Shown: in pieces, positions 10,406-19,279 of the stretch
Layout of the letters: each line of letters starts with the position of its first letter
How positions within the stretch are numbered: the stretch's first letter is position 1
Source: Rheinheimera sp. UJ63
GTDB lineage: Bacteria; Pseudomonadota; Gammaproteobacteria; Enterobacterales; Alteromonadaceae
Direction: 5' to 3'
Assembly: GCF_021568285.1 (NCBI RefSeq)
Contig: NZ_JAKGTQ010000002.1
Coordinates: forward strand, 682,001-746,000
DNA length: 64,000 nt
The notes under the pieces: generated by a model
Database searches by the model: none
Told to the model about the DNA's origin: nothing
Seen by the model: the letters and a program-made list of their open reading frames with translations, nothing else
Translations under genes and position numbers: made by a program

Positions 10406-11296
10406 CTAAAAGGCGTGTAAACGCACCTCTGCTAGGTTAGCGACCATAATTTGTTGCGCCTCGGGCCTGGCATCTAATTTATGTAAATCCAGATTCAGCG
10501 CTTGGACAACATAAGGTACTAAAGCTGAACGCGCCGTGATAATCCGTTTACCTGCGATCATATGGTAATCTTCAGCGATAATACTTTGCTGATAAGCGCT
10601 TAAACGCGAGTCAGGGACCAGCACGATATCGACGGTATTTTGCCAGCGCTGATCTTGCTCACGGCGCATATTGGCATCACCTTCAACACCATTAATGCCC
10701 CGAAAACGACTGAGCACAAAGTCACGATAATCTCGGTTTTTCTCACAATAAGCACGCACATGCCAGCGCAGTGGTGTGCATACCAAGGTGTGCGGCGCAA
10801 TGATGCGGCTTTCTTCATCGGGTGATGATAGCGACACATAACCCATATCAATTTTTTTACCCTCGCGTGCCGCTTGCACCAAAGTACGTAAGATCTCGGG
10901 TTTCACCTGGCGCAGCGGTGGCGTGAGTATTTCGGTATGGGTAAAGCCTAGATCAAGTTGGGTAAAGGTATGCGAAAAATCTTGTGAACTGGCCAGTGCA
11001 TGTAAATACTCGTCGGCGAGGCCACGTGTAACTTTCGGGCTAAATTCGGCAGTAGGTTTATAGCCTTTTAACTTACTGTCATACACCAGATTGTTTGGCG
11101 CGATTTCACGTAAATAAGTATTAATGTCTTTTGACGCTTGTTGGCGAGCGATACCAAAACTGTTACACAAATGATTGGTCGTGAGCCGACCTTCCCATTG
11201 CGCCACAATTTCAATCAGCCGATAACGCATCAGTAATTCCCAACGTAGCGGCCAATTTTCGGTGGGCGCTGATACAGCAGTAGCGTTAGATAGCAT
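10406..11296 (-). CDS. WYL-domain transcriptional regulator, BrxR/CapW-like
   Basis: The N-terminal winged helix contains RLIEIVAQWEGRLTTNHL and FGIARQQASKDINTYL, followed by APNNLVYDSKLKGYKP. This arrangement is characteristic of BrxR/CapW-type repressors that control phage-defence loci. The central WYL domain (about 150-225) follows the KIDMGYVSLSS strand, and a C-terminal WCX-like domain follows. I chose ATG 11296 (296 residues) over a longer frame reaching 11461, because an aaaaggac ribosome site precedes it and the extra residues look non-coding. A 17-bp palindrome (11324-11340) lies 28 bp upstream and is the likely operator. It points away from the conserved protein at 11871-12932. Confidence 0.88.
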   Translation of the reverse strand: MLSNATAVSAPTENWPLRWELLMRYRLIEIVAQWEGRLTTNHLCNSFGIARQQASKDINTYLREIAPNNLVYDSKLKGYKPTAEFSPKVTRGLADEYLHALASSQDFSHTFTQLDLGFTHTEILTPPLRQVKPEILRTLVQAAREGKKIDMGYVSLSSPDEESRIIAPHTLVCTPLRWHVRAYCEKNRDYRDFVLSRFRGINGVEGDANMRREQDQRWQNTVDIVLVPDSRLSAYQQSIIAEDYHMIAGKRIITARSALVPYVVQALNLDLHKLDARPEAQQIMVANLAEVRLHAF

Positions 11297-11323
11297 AAAA
11301 GTCCTTTTCAAATGCAACTGATC

Positions 11324-11340
11324 TGTCTGCAAAGCAGACA
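11324..11340. promoter_or_regulatory. Palindromic operator candidate for the BrxR-like regulator
   Basis: TGTCTGC-AAA-GCAGACA is a perfect inverted repeat with 7-base arms, 28 bp before the regulator's ATG. Autoregulators of this family bind inverted repeats close to their own start. A weaker CTGC-n5-GCAG pair lies at about 11806-11818 in front of the divergent gene. Function is inferred from position only. Confidence 0.5.
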
Positions 11341-11695
11341 CCACTAAATGGGCTAGGCTAAACGATGCTCGTTTAAAATGGCATGTGCTTGCGCTAACCT
11401 GGTGACAACACTGTCGGTATTTAAATCGCAGCGTTTTAACAAAAATAATACTGGTAAACAAGATACACTAAATCAGCAAAACACCCTATGCTGCCTGCAT
11501 AAATCACTTTATCCTTACAAGCCCTTCCAAATGTTCAATTTGGGTGTTGGTTTCACGCAGGTTGGCTAAACGAATAAGCGATAAAAGCTAAGCATGGTTT
11601 GGTAGTTTACTCAACCGTTTATCGGCTCATCAAACAGTAGAACATACCCAGGTTAAGGCCTAATATTTTTTTGCAGGGTAAACGAGATCTGCCTG

Positions 11696-11737
11696 AAAAA
11701 GCGACACTGCATACTTACACAGTATGGCGGCTTTTTT
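11696..11737 (+). terminator. Terminator-like hairpin inside the divergent region
   Basis: AAAAAGC and GCTTTTTT flank an inner inverted repeat (CATACT ... AGTATG). The structure is A-rich on one side and T-rich on the other, so it could stop transcription in either direction. It lies upstream of the gene starting at 11871, where it could end a leader RNA. Confidence 0.45.
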
Positions 11738-11870
11738 ACGTTGCGTTATGCTGTTTGTCGTAAGGATGTATGCCGCTGTTGACTCAGTAGTTAACGCGGC
11801 GCGACTGCCAAAAGCAGGTCAGGATGAGCAAGGGATAACGAGGCAGGGATGCCATTTTAGGGAGATAAGT

Positions 11871-12932
11871 ATGTGGTTTGCAGCGTTAACCGGTTTTAAA
11901 GAGCAGGGCGCCGCCCAGATCAGACAATTACTGCAGCTAGAGGGTGATTATCTACGCAGTAAGGTGAATGGTTTAAGCTACAAAGTGGGCTCGTTAATCA
12001 CGCCAAGTTTAGCTGAGTTACATACCCGTGCAGCGGCTGTGTTACAGCAGCCACAGCAACCGTTATCACACCTGCAACTGCGCGAGGTGGTGGCAGATGC
12101 ACAAGCCTTACATGCCGATCCGAAAAATGCAGGGGCGCTATTTCAAGTTGCATCACAATTTAACTTGTTAGAAATGGTGTCACCGACCATTACCCCAGAT
12201 AGCGGTATTACCAATTATCAATTTGATAAAACCCAAGGCCCAGCCTGCGCTATGGCCTGTGGTGCTGGGCTGATTTATCGCAACTACTTTGTGCCGGTGC
12301 AAGGTAAGCTAGGCCAAACGGCTGAGCGCCAGTTAGATATGTTGGATGATTTTGCTGACGCTTTACTTAGCCATATTAAAACAAGCACGGGGCGCAGTGA
12401 TCAGCCACTTTGGTTGATGAAAAATGGTTACGCATTACCAACTCAGCAACAACTATTACTGATTAATCAGGCGTTAACAACCTGCTCTAGCGCTGAATTG
12501 GCGCAATTACGCGGCCGGATAAAAATTGGCTTGCAACTCGATACCCAAGTTACGCTCAAAGGCTGTTTTCATGCCGTGTCGCAAGCTTATTGCTCGGCTA
12601 TGCCAGTGGCATATAGCCAACACAGCACAGCGTTATGGCAGCCGTTAGCCACCTTGGTATTGCAAGCTGCTTACGAGGCAACACTGGCTGCAGCAGTAGT
12701 AAACGCCGCAGCAACAGGCAATAAAACGCTGTATTTAACACTACTCGGTGGTGGCGCCTTTGGTAACCCGACAAAGTGGATTATCCAGGCGATCAGCGCT
12801 GCACTAGAGCAATACAAACACAGTGGTTTAACCGTTAATATTGTTAGTTATGGCGCGAGTAAACCTGAGGTGCAAGCGCTGCTGAACAACTATAATGCAG
12901 TGCCAACCAACAAAATGTCAGGTCCAACCTAA
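11871..12932 (+). CDS. Conserved protein of unknown function, macrodomain/PARG-like features
   Basis: I start at ATG 11871 (353 residues) because a gggagataagt ribosome site precedes it; an upstream frame to 11724 is open but overlaps a hairpin. No known enzyme is recognised with certainty. Visible conserved-looking blocks are NAGALFQVASQFNLLEMVSP, NYQFDKTQGPACAMACGAG, YRNYF and, near the C-terminus, LTLLGGGAFGNPTKWIIQAI followed by VNIVSYG. The Asn-x3-FQVASQFN block and the GGGAFGN loop resemble ADP-ribose-binding macrodomain or PARG folds, so ADP-ribose metabolism is a hypothesis. No signal peptide is seen. The divergent BrxR-like repressor probably controls it. Confidence 0.72.
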   Translation: MWFAALTGFKEQGAAQIRQLLQLEGDYLRSKVNGLSYKVGSLITPSLAELHTRAAAVLQQPQQPLSHLQLREVVADAQALHADPKNAGALFQVASQFNLLEMVSPTITPDSGITNYQFDKTQGPACAMACGAGLIYRNYFVPVQGKLGQTAERQLDMLDDFADALLSHIKTSTGRSDQPLWLMKNGYALPTQQQLLLINQALTTCSSAELAQLRGRIKIGLQLDTQVTLKGCFHAVSQAYCSAMPVAYSQHSTALWQPLATLVLQAAYEATLAAAVVNAAATGNKTLYLTLLGGGAFGNPTKWIIQAISAALEQYKHSGLTVNIVSYGASKPEVQALLNNYNAVPTNKMSGPT

Positions 12933-13197
12933 AGCATGAACGATAGCATCACCAAAAAGACTTCGGCCTGTTAGCAACGCAAAATGGCCAATCTTTTTTA
13001 CATACACGGTATGTGCCAGCAACAGGCGGGTGATAAAAATGTTGTCTGCAGAGCGGCGCGTTTCGTCACGGCACGGCGATAAGACCGTGTCTTTAGGATC
13101 CTCACTTGCCAAAACAGCGTGTTAGCAGTTAACGTATACGGCATCATTGCCTTGTAATGCATGAGTTACGAGGCGTAATCAGTATATCGAGACGGTA

Positions 13198-13821
13198 ATG
13201 AATAACAATAAATGGCCACTTTTGCTGCTGAGCATTATCATTTCTGGCTGTTCTGGCATGAACAAATCGCAATGTATTACGGCAGATTGGCGCACTATTG
13301 GTTTTGAAGATGGCGTTAATGGTAAAGCAGAAAACGCCATTGCCACTTACCGGCAAGAGTGTGCAGAGCACGGTGTCACACCGCAACTGGAAGCGTATCG
13401 GCTGGGTCATCGTGAAGGTTCAGAGCGTTATTGCACTACGCGTAACGGTTTTATTGTAGGCAAACGCGGCAGTAGTTATCAAAATAGCTGTATGCCCGAC
13501 TTAGAAAAGGGCTTTTTGCTCGGTTATCGCGATGGCAAAACCTTGTTTGAATTGCAGCGAGCGTTAAATTCAGCGCGTTCGAACATTGATAAGCAACGTC
13601 GTGTTATTGCGAATTTAGAGCAGGAAATCGTCGATAAAACTGAATTACTGGTAGCAGATGGCTTAACGCGCGATGACCGAGTACAGTTATTAAATGAAAT
13701 TGAGCTGCATAAATATGAAATTAATGAAGCGCTTAATGCGTTGCCGGGGTTAGAAGAACAAGCCTATAGCGCAGAGCAAGCCTATATCCAAGCTGAGCAG
13801 CGTTTTAAAAGCTATTTATAG
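13198..13821 (+). CDS. DUF2799-family lipoprotein
   Basis: The N-terminal hydrophobic stretch ends in a lipobox (IISGC, lipidated Cys18), so the protein is exported and membrane-anchored. The body has repeated G-x-x-x-G type turns (GFEDGVNGKAEN, YRLGHREGSERYC, GFLLGYRDGKTL) with paired cysteines, the pattern of DUF2799 (YfiL-like) lipoproteins. The last third is a charged coiled coil (about 120-207). Function is unknown for the family. ATG is at 13198; the ribosome site (gagacggta) is weak. It stands alone between a macrodomain-like gene and a peptidase gene. Confidence 0.85.
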   Translation: MNNNKWPLLLLSIIISGCSGMNKSQCITADWRTIGFEDGVNGKAENAIATYRQECAEHGVTPQLEAYRLGHREGSERYCTTRNGFIVGKRGSSYQNSCMPDLEKGFLLGYRDGKTLFELQRALNSARSNIDKQRRVIANLEQEIVDKTELLVADGLTRDDRVQLLNEIELHKYEINEALNALPGLEEQAYSAEQAYIQAEQRFKSYL

Positions 13822-14058
13822 CCTAGCACGTGAAAAGCTTGGGTTTTTCATTATCCCGCCATGCTTCTCTGCTAAACAAACCGTTTAGCGCTATTGCCTC
13901 AGGCAACTGGCGTAAAGCGGTTTGGCTTTGTTCACTAAAGCCTGCTGATTTAATTAAAATAAAACGTATTTATTAGCACGTTGAACGGTTTTCACTTGTA
14001 GATTTTTAGCGGTTACGTTTCAATCAAGATTATCGTGATTCAGCTAAAGGTCGATCTT

Positions 14059-16062
14059 ATGTTGCTACGTTTTTTTGTCTATTTCATTTTGTGCTGTTGT
14101 TTTGGTGCCTTTGCCGCTACCCGAGGCATGCAGCCAGAAGACTACTATCGTTTTGTGTTTGTGGCAGAGCCGCAATTAGCGCCCAATGGCAAGCAGGTAG
14201 CCTTTGTACACACCACCATTGCGGCCGATAAACGTGAGCGGTTAAGTAACCTATGGTTAGTGGCGACCGATGGCAAAAGCCCGCCACGGCAACTGAGTTT
14301 TAGTAACGCCGATAGCAGCCCGGTGTGGTCTCCTGATGGCAGCATGTTGGCCTTTATCTCTGGTCGTGAAGCGGGGCAACAGCTGTATATTCTGCCGATG
14401 GCAGGCGGCGAAGCACGTGCCGTAACTGCGTTAAAACAAGCCGGCATACGGGATTTTAGTTGGTCACCGGATGGCAAACAGCTGTTACTGACGTTAAGCA
14501 TTGACCCGACTGTTACAGATCCCAGCACAGAAAAAAGCAAAAGTGAGCAAGCCAAAGCTGATGTGGTGGTGATCACTGATGCGCTTTATAAACGCAATGG
14601 CGGTGGCTATTTAAATGAACGCCGCTCTGGCTTATGGTTATTGGATCTGAACAGCGAAAAACTGACAAAACTCACCGGTGACACACGTTGGCATGATCAT
14701 TCAGCGGCATTTTCACCTGATGGCAAGCAGATTGTATTTGCTTCAGATCGCAGTGCGGAGGCGCTAGAAGGCAGCATGCAGCAAGGGTTATATCTTTATC
14801 AATTAAGCGATGGCTCTACCAAGCAACTGCCTACCTTGCCCGGTAATGCCAGCGCGCCGCAGTGGTCACCCGATGGCCGTCGACTGCTCTATCAATATCA
14901 AGCCGATTACTTTACGCCAGAGCAGTTAGTGTTGCTGACTTTACGCGATGGCAATAACAAACAGGTGGCAGTTGATTGGGATCGTAATGCCAGTAGCATG
15001 CAATGGCTTAATAATGATCGTATTTTACTCAGTGCGGATCACTTAGGCGCTCGGCCTCTTTTTGAACTCAACTTACGGCGTGATAAAACGCAAATTCGCT
15101 TAAGCGAACAAGGTAGTGCTTCAAATGTGAGCCTTTCCGCCAATGGCAAACAGCTAAGCTACCTGTGGCAAGATGCGCTAAACCTGCCCGAAATTTGGTT
15201 TCAAACAGAGAGCAATACGCCGCGCCAATTAACCCAGTTTAATCAAGCGTTATTGGCTGAGTTAACACTACAGCCATTAGAGTCGTTTTGGTTTGAACAC
15301 GAGCAGGGCAAAAGTCAGGGCTTTTTCATTAAACCCCTTGGTTGGCAAGCCGGGCAGTCGTACCCACTGGTATTGAATATCAAAGGTGGCCCCGGTGGCA
15401 TGTGGGGTGACGAATGGTTTCATGAATTTCAGATGATGGCTGCCAAAGGTTATGCCGTGGTCTTTACCAATTATCGCGGCAGTACCGGCTATGGTTTTGC
15501 CCATCAACATGCGGTGCATGCCGATTACGGCGGTGTAGATTATCGCGATAATATGGCGGTGCTGGATACGGTATTACAGCAACACGACTGGCTTGATGCA
15601 ACACGTTTGTTTATCACCGGCGGTAGCCATGGCGGCTTTTTAACCAATTGGATCACCACGCAAACCAGTCGTTTTAAAGCAGCAGTTACGCAGCGCAGTG
15701 TCAGTAACTGGATCTCGGAGGCGGGTACGCAGCAATTTCCACCCAATTCAATGCGTCGTGAATTTGCGGGTAGCATTTGGGAAAACTATGACTTGTATTG
15801 GGATCGCTCGCCGTTAAAGCATGCCGATAAAGTCACGACACCCACCTTGATTATTCACAGCACCGCCGATCACATAACGCCCATTGGTCAAGGCGAAGAG
15901 TGGTTTTATGCGTTAAAAGCCAATCAAGTACCGGTTGAAATGGTGGTGTTTAAAGATGAGAACCACAGTTTGTCTCGAAGCGGGACACCGGTAAATTTGG
16001 TTGAGCGCTTAAAACGTATTCTAGACTGGTTTGAGCGTTATCATCAGCCAACCAAAGCCTAA
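14059..16062 (+). CDS. Exported S9-family prolyl oligopeptidase-like serine peptidase
   Basis: A signal peptide of about 19 residues (FFVYFILCCCFGAFA) indicates export. The N-terminal two thirds form a beta-propeller with TolB/WD40-like repeats (SPVWSPDGSMLAFIS, SWSPDGKQLLLTLS, AAFSPDGKQIVFASD, APQWSPDGRRLLYQ). The C-terminal alpha/beta hydrolase domain has Ser523 in GGSHGGF, Asp604 in STADHITP and His636 in DENHSLS, a complete triad. Length (667) fits S9C acylaminoacyl peptidase-like enzymes. I chose ATG 14059 because taaagg stands 9 bases before it; an in-frame GTG at 14035 has no such site. The likely role is periplasmic or secreted peptide degradation. Confidence 0.92.
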   Translation: MLLRFFVYFILCCCFGAFAATRGMQPEDYYRFVFVAEPQLAPNGKQVAFVHTTIAADKRERLSNLWLVATDGKSPPRQLSFSNADSSPVWSPDGSMLAFISGREAGQQLYILPMAGGEARAVTALKQAGIRDFSWSPDGKQLLLTLSIDPTVTDPSTEKSKSEQAKADVVVITDALYKRNGGGYLNERRSGLWLLDLNSEKLTKLTGDTRWHDHSAAFSPDGKQIVFASDRSAEALEGSMQQGLYLYQLSDGSTKQLPTLPGNASAPQWSPDGRRLLYQYQADYFTPEQLVLLTLRDGNNKQVAVDWDRNASSMQWLNNDRILLSADHLGARPLFELNLRRDKTQIRLSEQGSASNVSLSANGKQLSYLWQDALNLPEIWFQTESNTPRQLTQFNQALLAELTLQPLESFWFEHEQGKSQGFFIKPLGWQAGQSYPLVLNIKGGPGGMWGDEWFHEFQMMAAKGYAVVFTNYRGSTGYGFAHQHAVHADYGGVDYRDNMAVLDTVLQQHDWLDATRLFITGGSHGGFLTNWITTQTSRFKAAVTQRSVSNWISEAGTQQFPPNSMRREFAGSIWENYDLYWDRSPLKHADKVTTPTLIIHSTADHITPIGQGEEWFYALKANQVPVEMVVFKDENHSLSRSGTPVNLVERLKRILDWFERYHQPTKA

Positions 16063-16368
16063 AACAAAGCGATGATCTGATGCAGGTTGCGCTGTGCTAA
16101 ACGCAGCAACCTGCCGTTATTGCTCAAGGCACCATCACTGAAAAGCCCATTGTTATTCAGCATGACAGCCAACAGCGGTTTTCATGAGCTAAATCATCGA
16201 AATAGCCAGGTGCTACAAAGGCGCTATCGCCGTTAACTATCGGTTAAATACTCAGTTTTATCGCTAAAAAGTACGCAAGCCATGACGGGTATGATAATTA
16301 ATTATTTATAACCCCGTTAAGCCAGTGCTGACGTTGGTGACATGTTTATTGAAAACTTGAGGAGTAAT
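16063..16368. other. Intergenic region, 306 bp
   Basis: It holds a hairpin at 16082-16114 with 9-bp arms (GCAGGTTGC and GCAACCTGC) just after the peptidase stop codon. There is no T-run, so it is at best a rho-dependent or processing structure. The A+T-rich stretch at about 16286-16310 may hold the promoter of the next gene. No gene is seen. Confidence 0.4.
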
Positions 16369-17919
16369 ATGAAAAAGTCTCTACTTTACTGCGCAGTCGC
16401 GCTCTTTAGTTTTAGTGCCGCGGCAGTCACACCACAGCCGTTTTTAAACACGCAGGTGCAATTTAATCAAAGCCAGCAACAGGCCGACATCTTAGTGCTC
16501 TTGGTACCTGAAAATACCACTGATCTGGCGATAACTCAGTGGAGCAGCACCAGCCGCGCGCACATCAACCGCGCCATGCAAGTCGCCGAGTTTACCGGTA
16601 AAAGTGGTAGCAAACTGGAAGTCGTTGCACCCGTTGGGTTAGATGTTGACCGAGTAGTGCTACTCGGTGTGGGCAACCCCGCAGAGTTAAGTCGGGCCAA
16701 AGCCGAAGAGTTAGGCGCGACGCTAGGCGTGCATGTTAACAGCACCTCGGCTAAACGCGTGCAAGTCAATAGCCAGCTGATCAGCGACACCGCCCTGAAT
16801 ACCCACATCAGTACTGCTTTAGCCCATGGTATGGAGCTGCGTAATTACCGCTTTGATCGCTTCAAATCGAAACCGGATGCACGGCCTGAGCAACAATACA
16901 CATTGCACGTTACCGATGTAAAAGCCAGCCAAGCACAATACCAGCAACTGCATGCGCTAGCCCAAGGCGTGTTTACCGCGCGGGAACTGACCAATTTACC
17001 GGGTAGTAGCGGTTATCCTGAAGCCTTTGCTAATTATGCCAAACAGGTATTAGAGCCGCTCGGTGTTAAGGTGACTATCTTAGGGCCAGAACAAATCAAG
17101 GCATTAGGCATGGGCTCGCTGTATGGCGTTAGCCAAGGTAGCGATAAAAAATCACATTTATTAATTGCGCATTGGCAAGGCGCCGACGGGCAACCCGTTG
17201 CCTTAGTGGGTAAAGGCAATACCTTTGACTCTGGCGGTTATAACTTAAAAACCTCATCCTCTTCTATTATTCGCATGCATACCGATAAAGCCGGTGCGGC
17301 CGCCGTTGTTGGCGCGGTGCAAGCGTTAGCAGGACAAAAAGCGGCGGTGAATGTGGTGGCGGTAGCACCACTGTCTACTAACATTATTTCGCGTGATGCG
17401 CAGCTGCCGGGTGATGTGGTGACCGCCGGTGATGGCAGCACCATTGAGATTGGTAGCACCGATGCCGAAGGCCGTTTAATTTTAGCCGATGGCATTTGGT
17501 ATGCGCGTGAGCATTTAAAAGCGCGGGCAATTGTTGATGTGGCCACCTTAACCGGGGCCAAAGTGGGCGCTTTAGGCACGGCTTATTCGGCCGTGTTTAC
17601 CGAAAACGTTACCCTTGAACAAACGCTACGCGAGGCAGGCGAAAAAGTGCAAGAGCGAGTATGGCCATTGCCACTCGCCGGATATGAGGGCATAACTAAA
17701 AGCCGTATTGCCGATAGGATCAATACCGGCTCGCCCGGTGCGCAAGCGGGTGCCATCTTCCTACAACACTTCGCAGCAGATACGCCATGGGCACACGTTG
17801 ATATGGCCGGCGATGCCTTTAATAACACTGCGAAAGGTATTCACCCAGAAGGCAGTAATGGTTACGGCGTGCGCTTATTAACAGAGTGGGTTAAGTTGTA
17901 TCAGCAAAGCAGTAACTAA
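16369..17919 (+). CDS. Exported leucyl aminopeptidase, M17 family
   Basis: The C-terminal catalytic domain is a complete M17 aminopeptidase. The metal and catalytic residues stand in VGKGNTFDSGGYNLKT (Lys, Asp, Lys), MHTDKAGAAA (Asp) and STDAEGRLILADG (Asp, Glu, Arg). Unlike cytosolic PepA, it begins with a signal peptide (about 19 residues ending FSFSAAA), so it works in the periplasm or outside. I start at ATG 16369 with a gagg site 6 bases upstream; a longer frame to 16342 has none. Together with the neighbouring S9 peptidase it suggests an export-oriented peptide-scavenging pair. A strong bidirectional terminator follows. Confidence 0.93.
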   Translation: MKKSLLYCAVALFSFSAAAVTPQPFLNTQVQFNQSQQQADILVLLVPENTTDLAITQWSSTSRAHINRAMQVAEFTGKSGSKLEVVAPVGLDVDRVVLLGVGNPAELSRAKAEELGATLGVHVNSTSAKRVQVNSQLISDTALNTHISTALAHGMELRNYRFDRFKSKPDARPEQQYTLHVTDVKASQAQYQQLHALAQGVFTARELTNLPGSSGYPEAFANYAKQVLEPLGVKVTILGPEQIKALGMGSLYGVSQGSDKKSHLLIAHWQGADGQPVALVGKGNTFDSGGYNLKTSSSSIIRMHTDKAGAAAVVGAVQALAGQKAAVNVVAVAPLSTNIISRDAQLPGDVVTAGDGSTIEIGSTDAEGRLILADGIWYAREHLKARAIVDVATLTGAKVGALGTAYSAVFTENVTLEQTLREAGEKVQERVWPLPLAGYEGITKSRIADRINTGSPGAQAGAIFLQHFAADTPWAHVDMAGDAFNNTAKGIHPEGSNGYGVRLLTEWVKLYQQSSN

Positions 17920-17947
17920 GGTTTTCGTTTTCAGTGTGCACACATGC

Positions 17948-17974
17948 AAAAAGCTAGGGGGACCCTAGCTTTTT
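17948..17974. terminator. Bidirectional rho-independent terminator
   Basis: A perfect inverted repeat with 12-base arms (AAAAAGCTAGGG and its complement) and a 3-base loop. The A-run and T-run at the two ends let it serve both converging genes, the M17 peptidase (+) and the sugar permease (-). Confidence 0.9.
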
Positions 17975-18022
17975 CGTATCAGCAAACAAGGCTTTACCTT
18001 ACTTTAGTAAGCTAAGCGGGCG

Positions 18023-19264
18023 TTAGGTGGTAACGGCATTTTTAATCGGTTTGGGTTTGTCCGAGGTTAGGACAAACATAGATACAATAACAAAGAACGC
18101 TACTACCAAGCCTATAATTTTATAGGATTGAGCAAAACCAATCTGATCGTAAAGCATGCCCACCAAAATGGATAAGCCACTGGCCGCCACTTGGCCCATA
18201 AACTGAAAGCCCACAATGTAAATAGTGGCAGATAAGCGGGCATCAAAGGTTGCCGTAATATATTTAAAAATGGCGATTAACATAATAGGTAGCTCAGCCG
18301 CATGCAGTAATTTCATGGCTGAAATAGAAATAGGATCTGCGGCATAACCTGAGCCAATAATGCGCAGAGCCATAATTGCGCCGCTGAGCAGTAACCCGTT
18401 TTTGGCGCCAATTTTATTGACAATAAAGGGCGCAAGAAACATACCGCCGGCTTCAAGAAACACTTGAAATGAGTTTAAATAGCCGTACATGGCGTTACCT
18501 TCGGCTTGGCTGGCGAATTGCGCAGCAAAATACACTGCAAACTGCTGATCATACACGCCATACACACAAGACACGCCGATAACCCAAATAGCAAAGGCCC
18601 AAAACTTGCGTTGTTGAAATAATAACAGCGCATCGCGTAAGCTCAGTGCATTGGCTTTTTGATTAATTTCAATTTGTTTAGCGCTGTCTTCACTAATTTT
18701 GACAAACAACAGGCTGGTTAAAAAAATCAGCGCACAACAGCTGGCTAAAATAAAATTCAGCGAAACAGAGACATTAAAAATTTGGCCGGTGAAAAAGGTG
18801 GCTATAGCCCAGCCAACAGAGCCCCACATCCGGGCTTTACCAAACTCAAAGCCTGTTGTTCTGCCGACACGCTCGATATAGGTTTCAACGGCCCCGACAC
18901 CGGCAAAAAACGTGGCAGAACAAAAGAAGCCGCCAACTAAAGCACCTAGATAAATAGAATGCATTAACAAAGGTGTGTAAACAAAAATAAAAAAAGGCCC
19001 ACTTAACAACAACATTAAACCGACAAACCATAAGAGGTTTTTGCGTAGGCCAAGTTTGTCTTGTAAAAAGCCGTAGCAAGGCATAACAAAGAGAGCGGTG
19101 ATAGCGTTAATACTAAAAACCAAGCCGGTTTCAGAGCCATTTAAACCAATAGCTTGGTTAAGCCAAATAGGGTATATGGAAAAACAAAATGACCAAGTTA
19201 AGAAAAAGCTTAAAATGCAGGCACTGAGCAGCCAGTAGTTACGTTTTGCAATAATATCGGTCAT
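18023..19264 (-). CDS. cscB: Sucrose/oligosaccharide:H+ symporter of the LacY/CscB type (MFS)
   Basis: About 12 membrane segments over 413 residues. The block VETYIERVGRTTGFEFGKAR followed by MWGSVGWA closely follows the signature of the oligosaccharide:H+ symporters LacY and CscB. It begins 15 bases after the lacI-type gene on the same strand, so the two form an operon. The neighbouring beta-fructosidases make sucrose or short fructo-oligosaccharides the likely substrate. It would feed the cytoplasmic GH32 enzyme at 20443. Identification as CscB rather than another family member rests on context. Confidence 0.85.
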   Translation of the reverse strand: MTDIIAKRNYWLLSACILSFFLTWSFCFSIYPIWLNQAIGLNGSETGLVFSINAITALFVMPCYGFLQDKLGLRKNLLWFVGLMLLLSGPFFIFVYTPLLMHSIYLGALVGGFFCSATFFAGVGAVETYIERVGRTTGFEFGKARMWGSVGWAIATFFTGQIFNVSVSLNFILASCCALIFLTSLLFVKISEDSAKQIEINQKANALSLRDALLLFQQRKFWAFAIWVIGVSCVYGVYDQQFAVYFAAQFASQAEGNAMYGYLNSFQVFLEAGGMFLAPFIVNKIGAKNGLLLSGAIMALRIIGSGYAADPISISAMKLLHAAELPIMLIAIFKYITATFDARLSATIYIVGFQFMGQVAASGLSILVGMLYDQIGFAQSYKIIGLVVAFFVIVSMFVLTSDKPKPIKNAVTT

Positions 19265-19279
19265 GTTGTTTTATCCTTG

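Larger units (their letters stand above)
11297..11870. other. Divergent intergenic region of 574 bp with operator and terminator-like hairpin
   Basis: The region separates two divergent genes. It holds the palindrome at 11324-11340 and a terminator-like hairpin at 11696-11737. No protein gene is supported; short frames here lack ribosome sites. Because a terminator in the middle of a divergent promoter region is odd, a small RNA or an attenuated leader is possible. Confidence 0.4.

Noticed and set aside
11297-11461. N-terminal extension of the BrxR-like regulator
   Set aside because: The 55 extra residues do not look like the family start. The ribosome site and palindrome point to ATG 11296.
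11378-11569. 63-codon frame between the divergent genes
   Set aside because: No ribosome site, low-complexity composition, and it overlaps the upstream end of the regulator frame.
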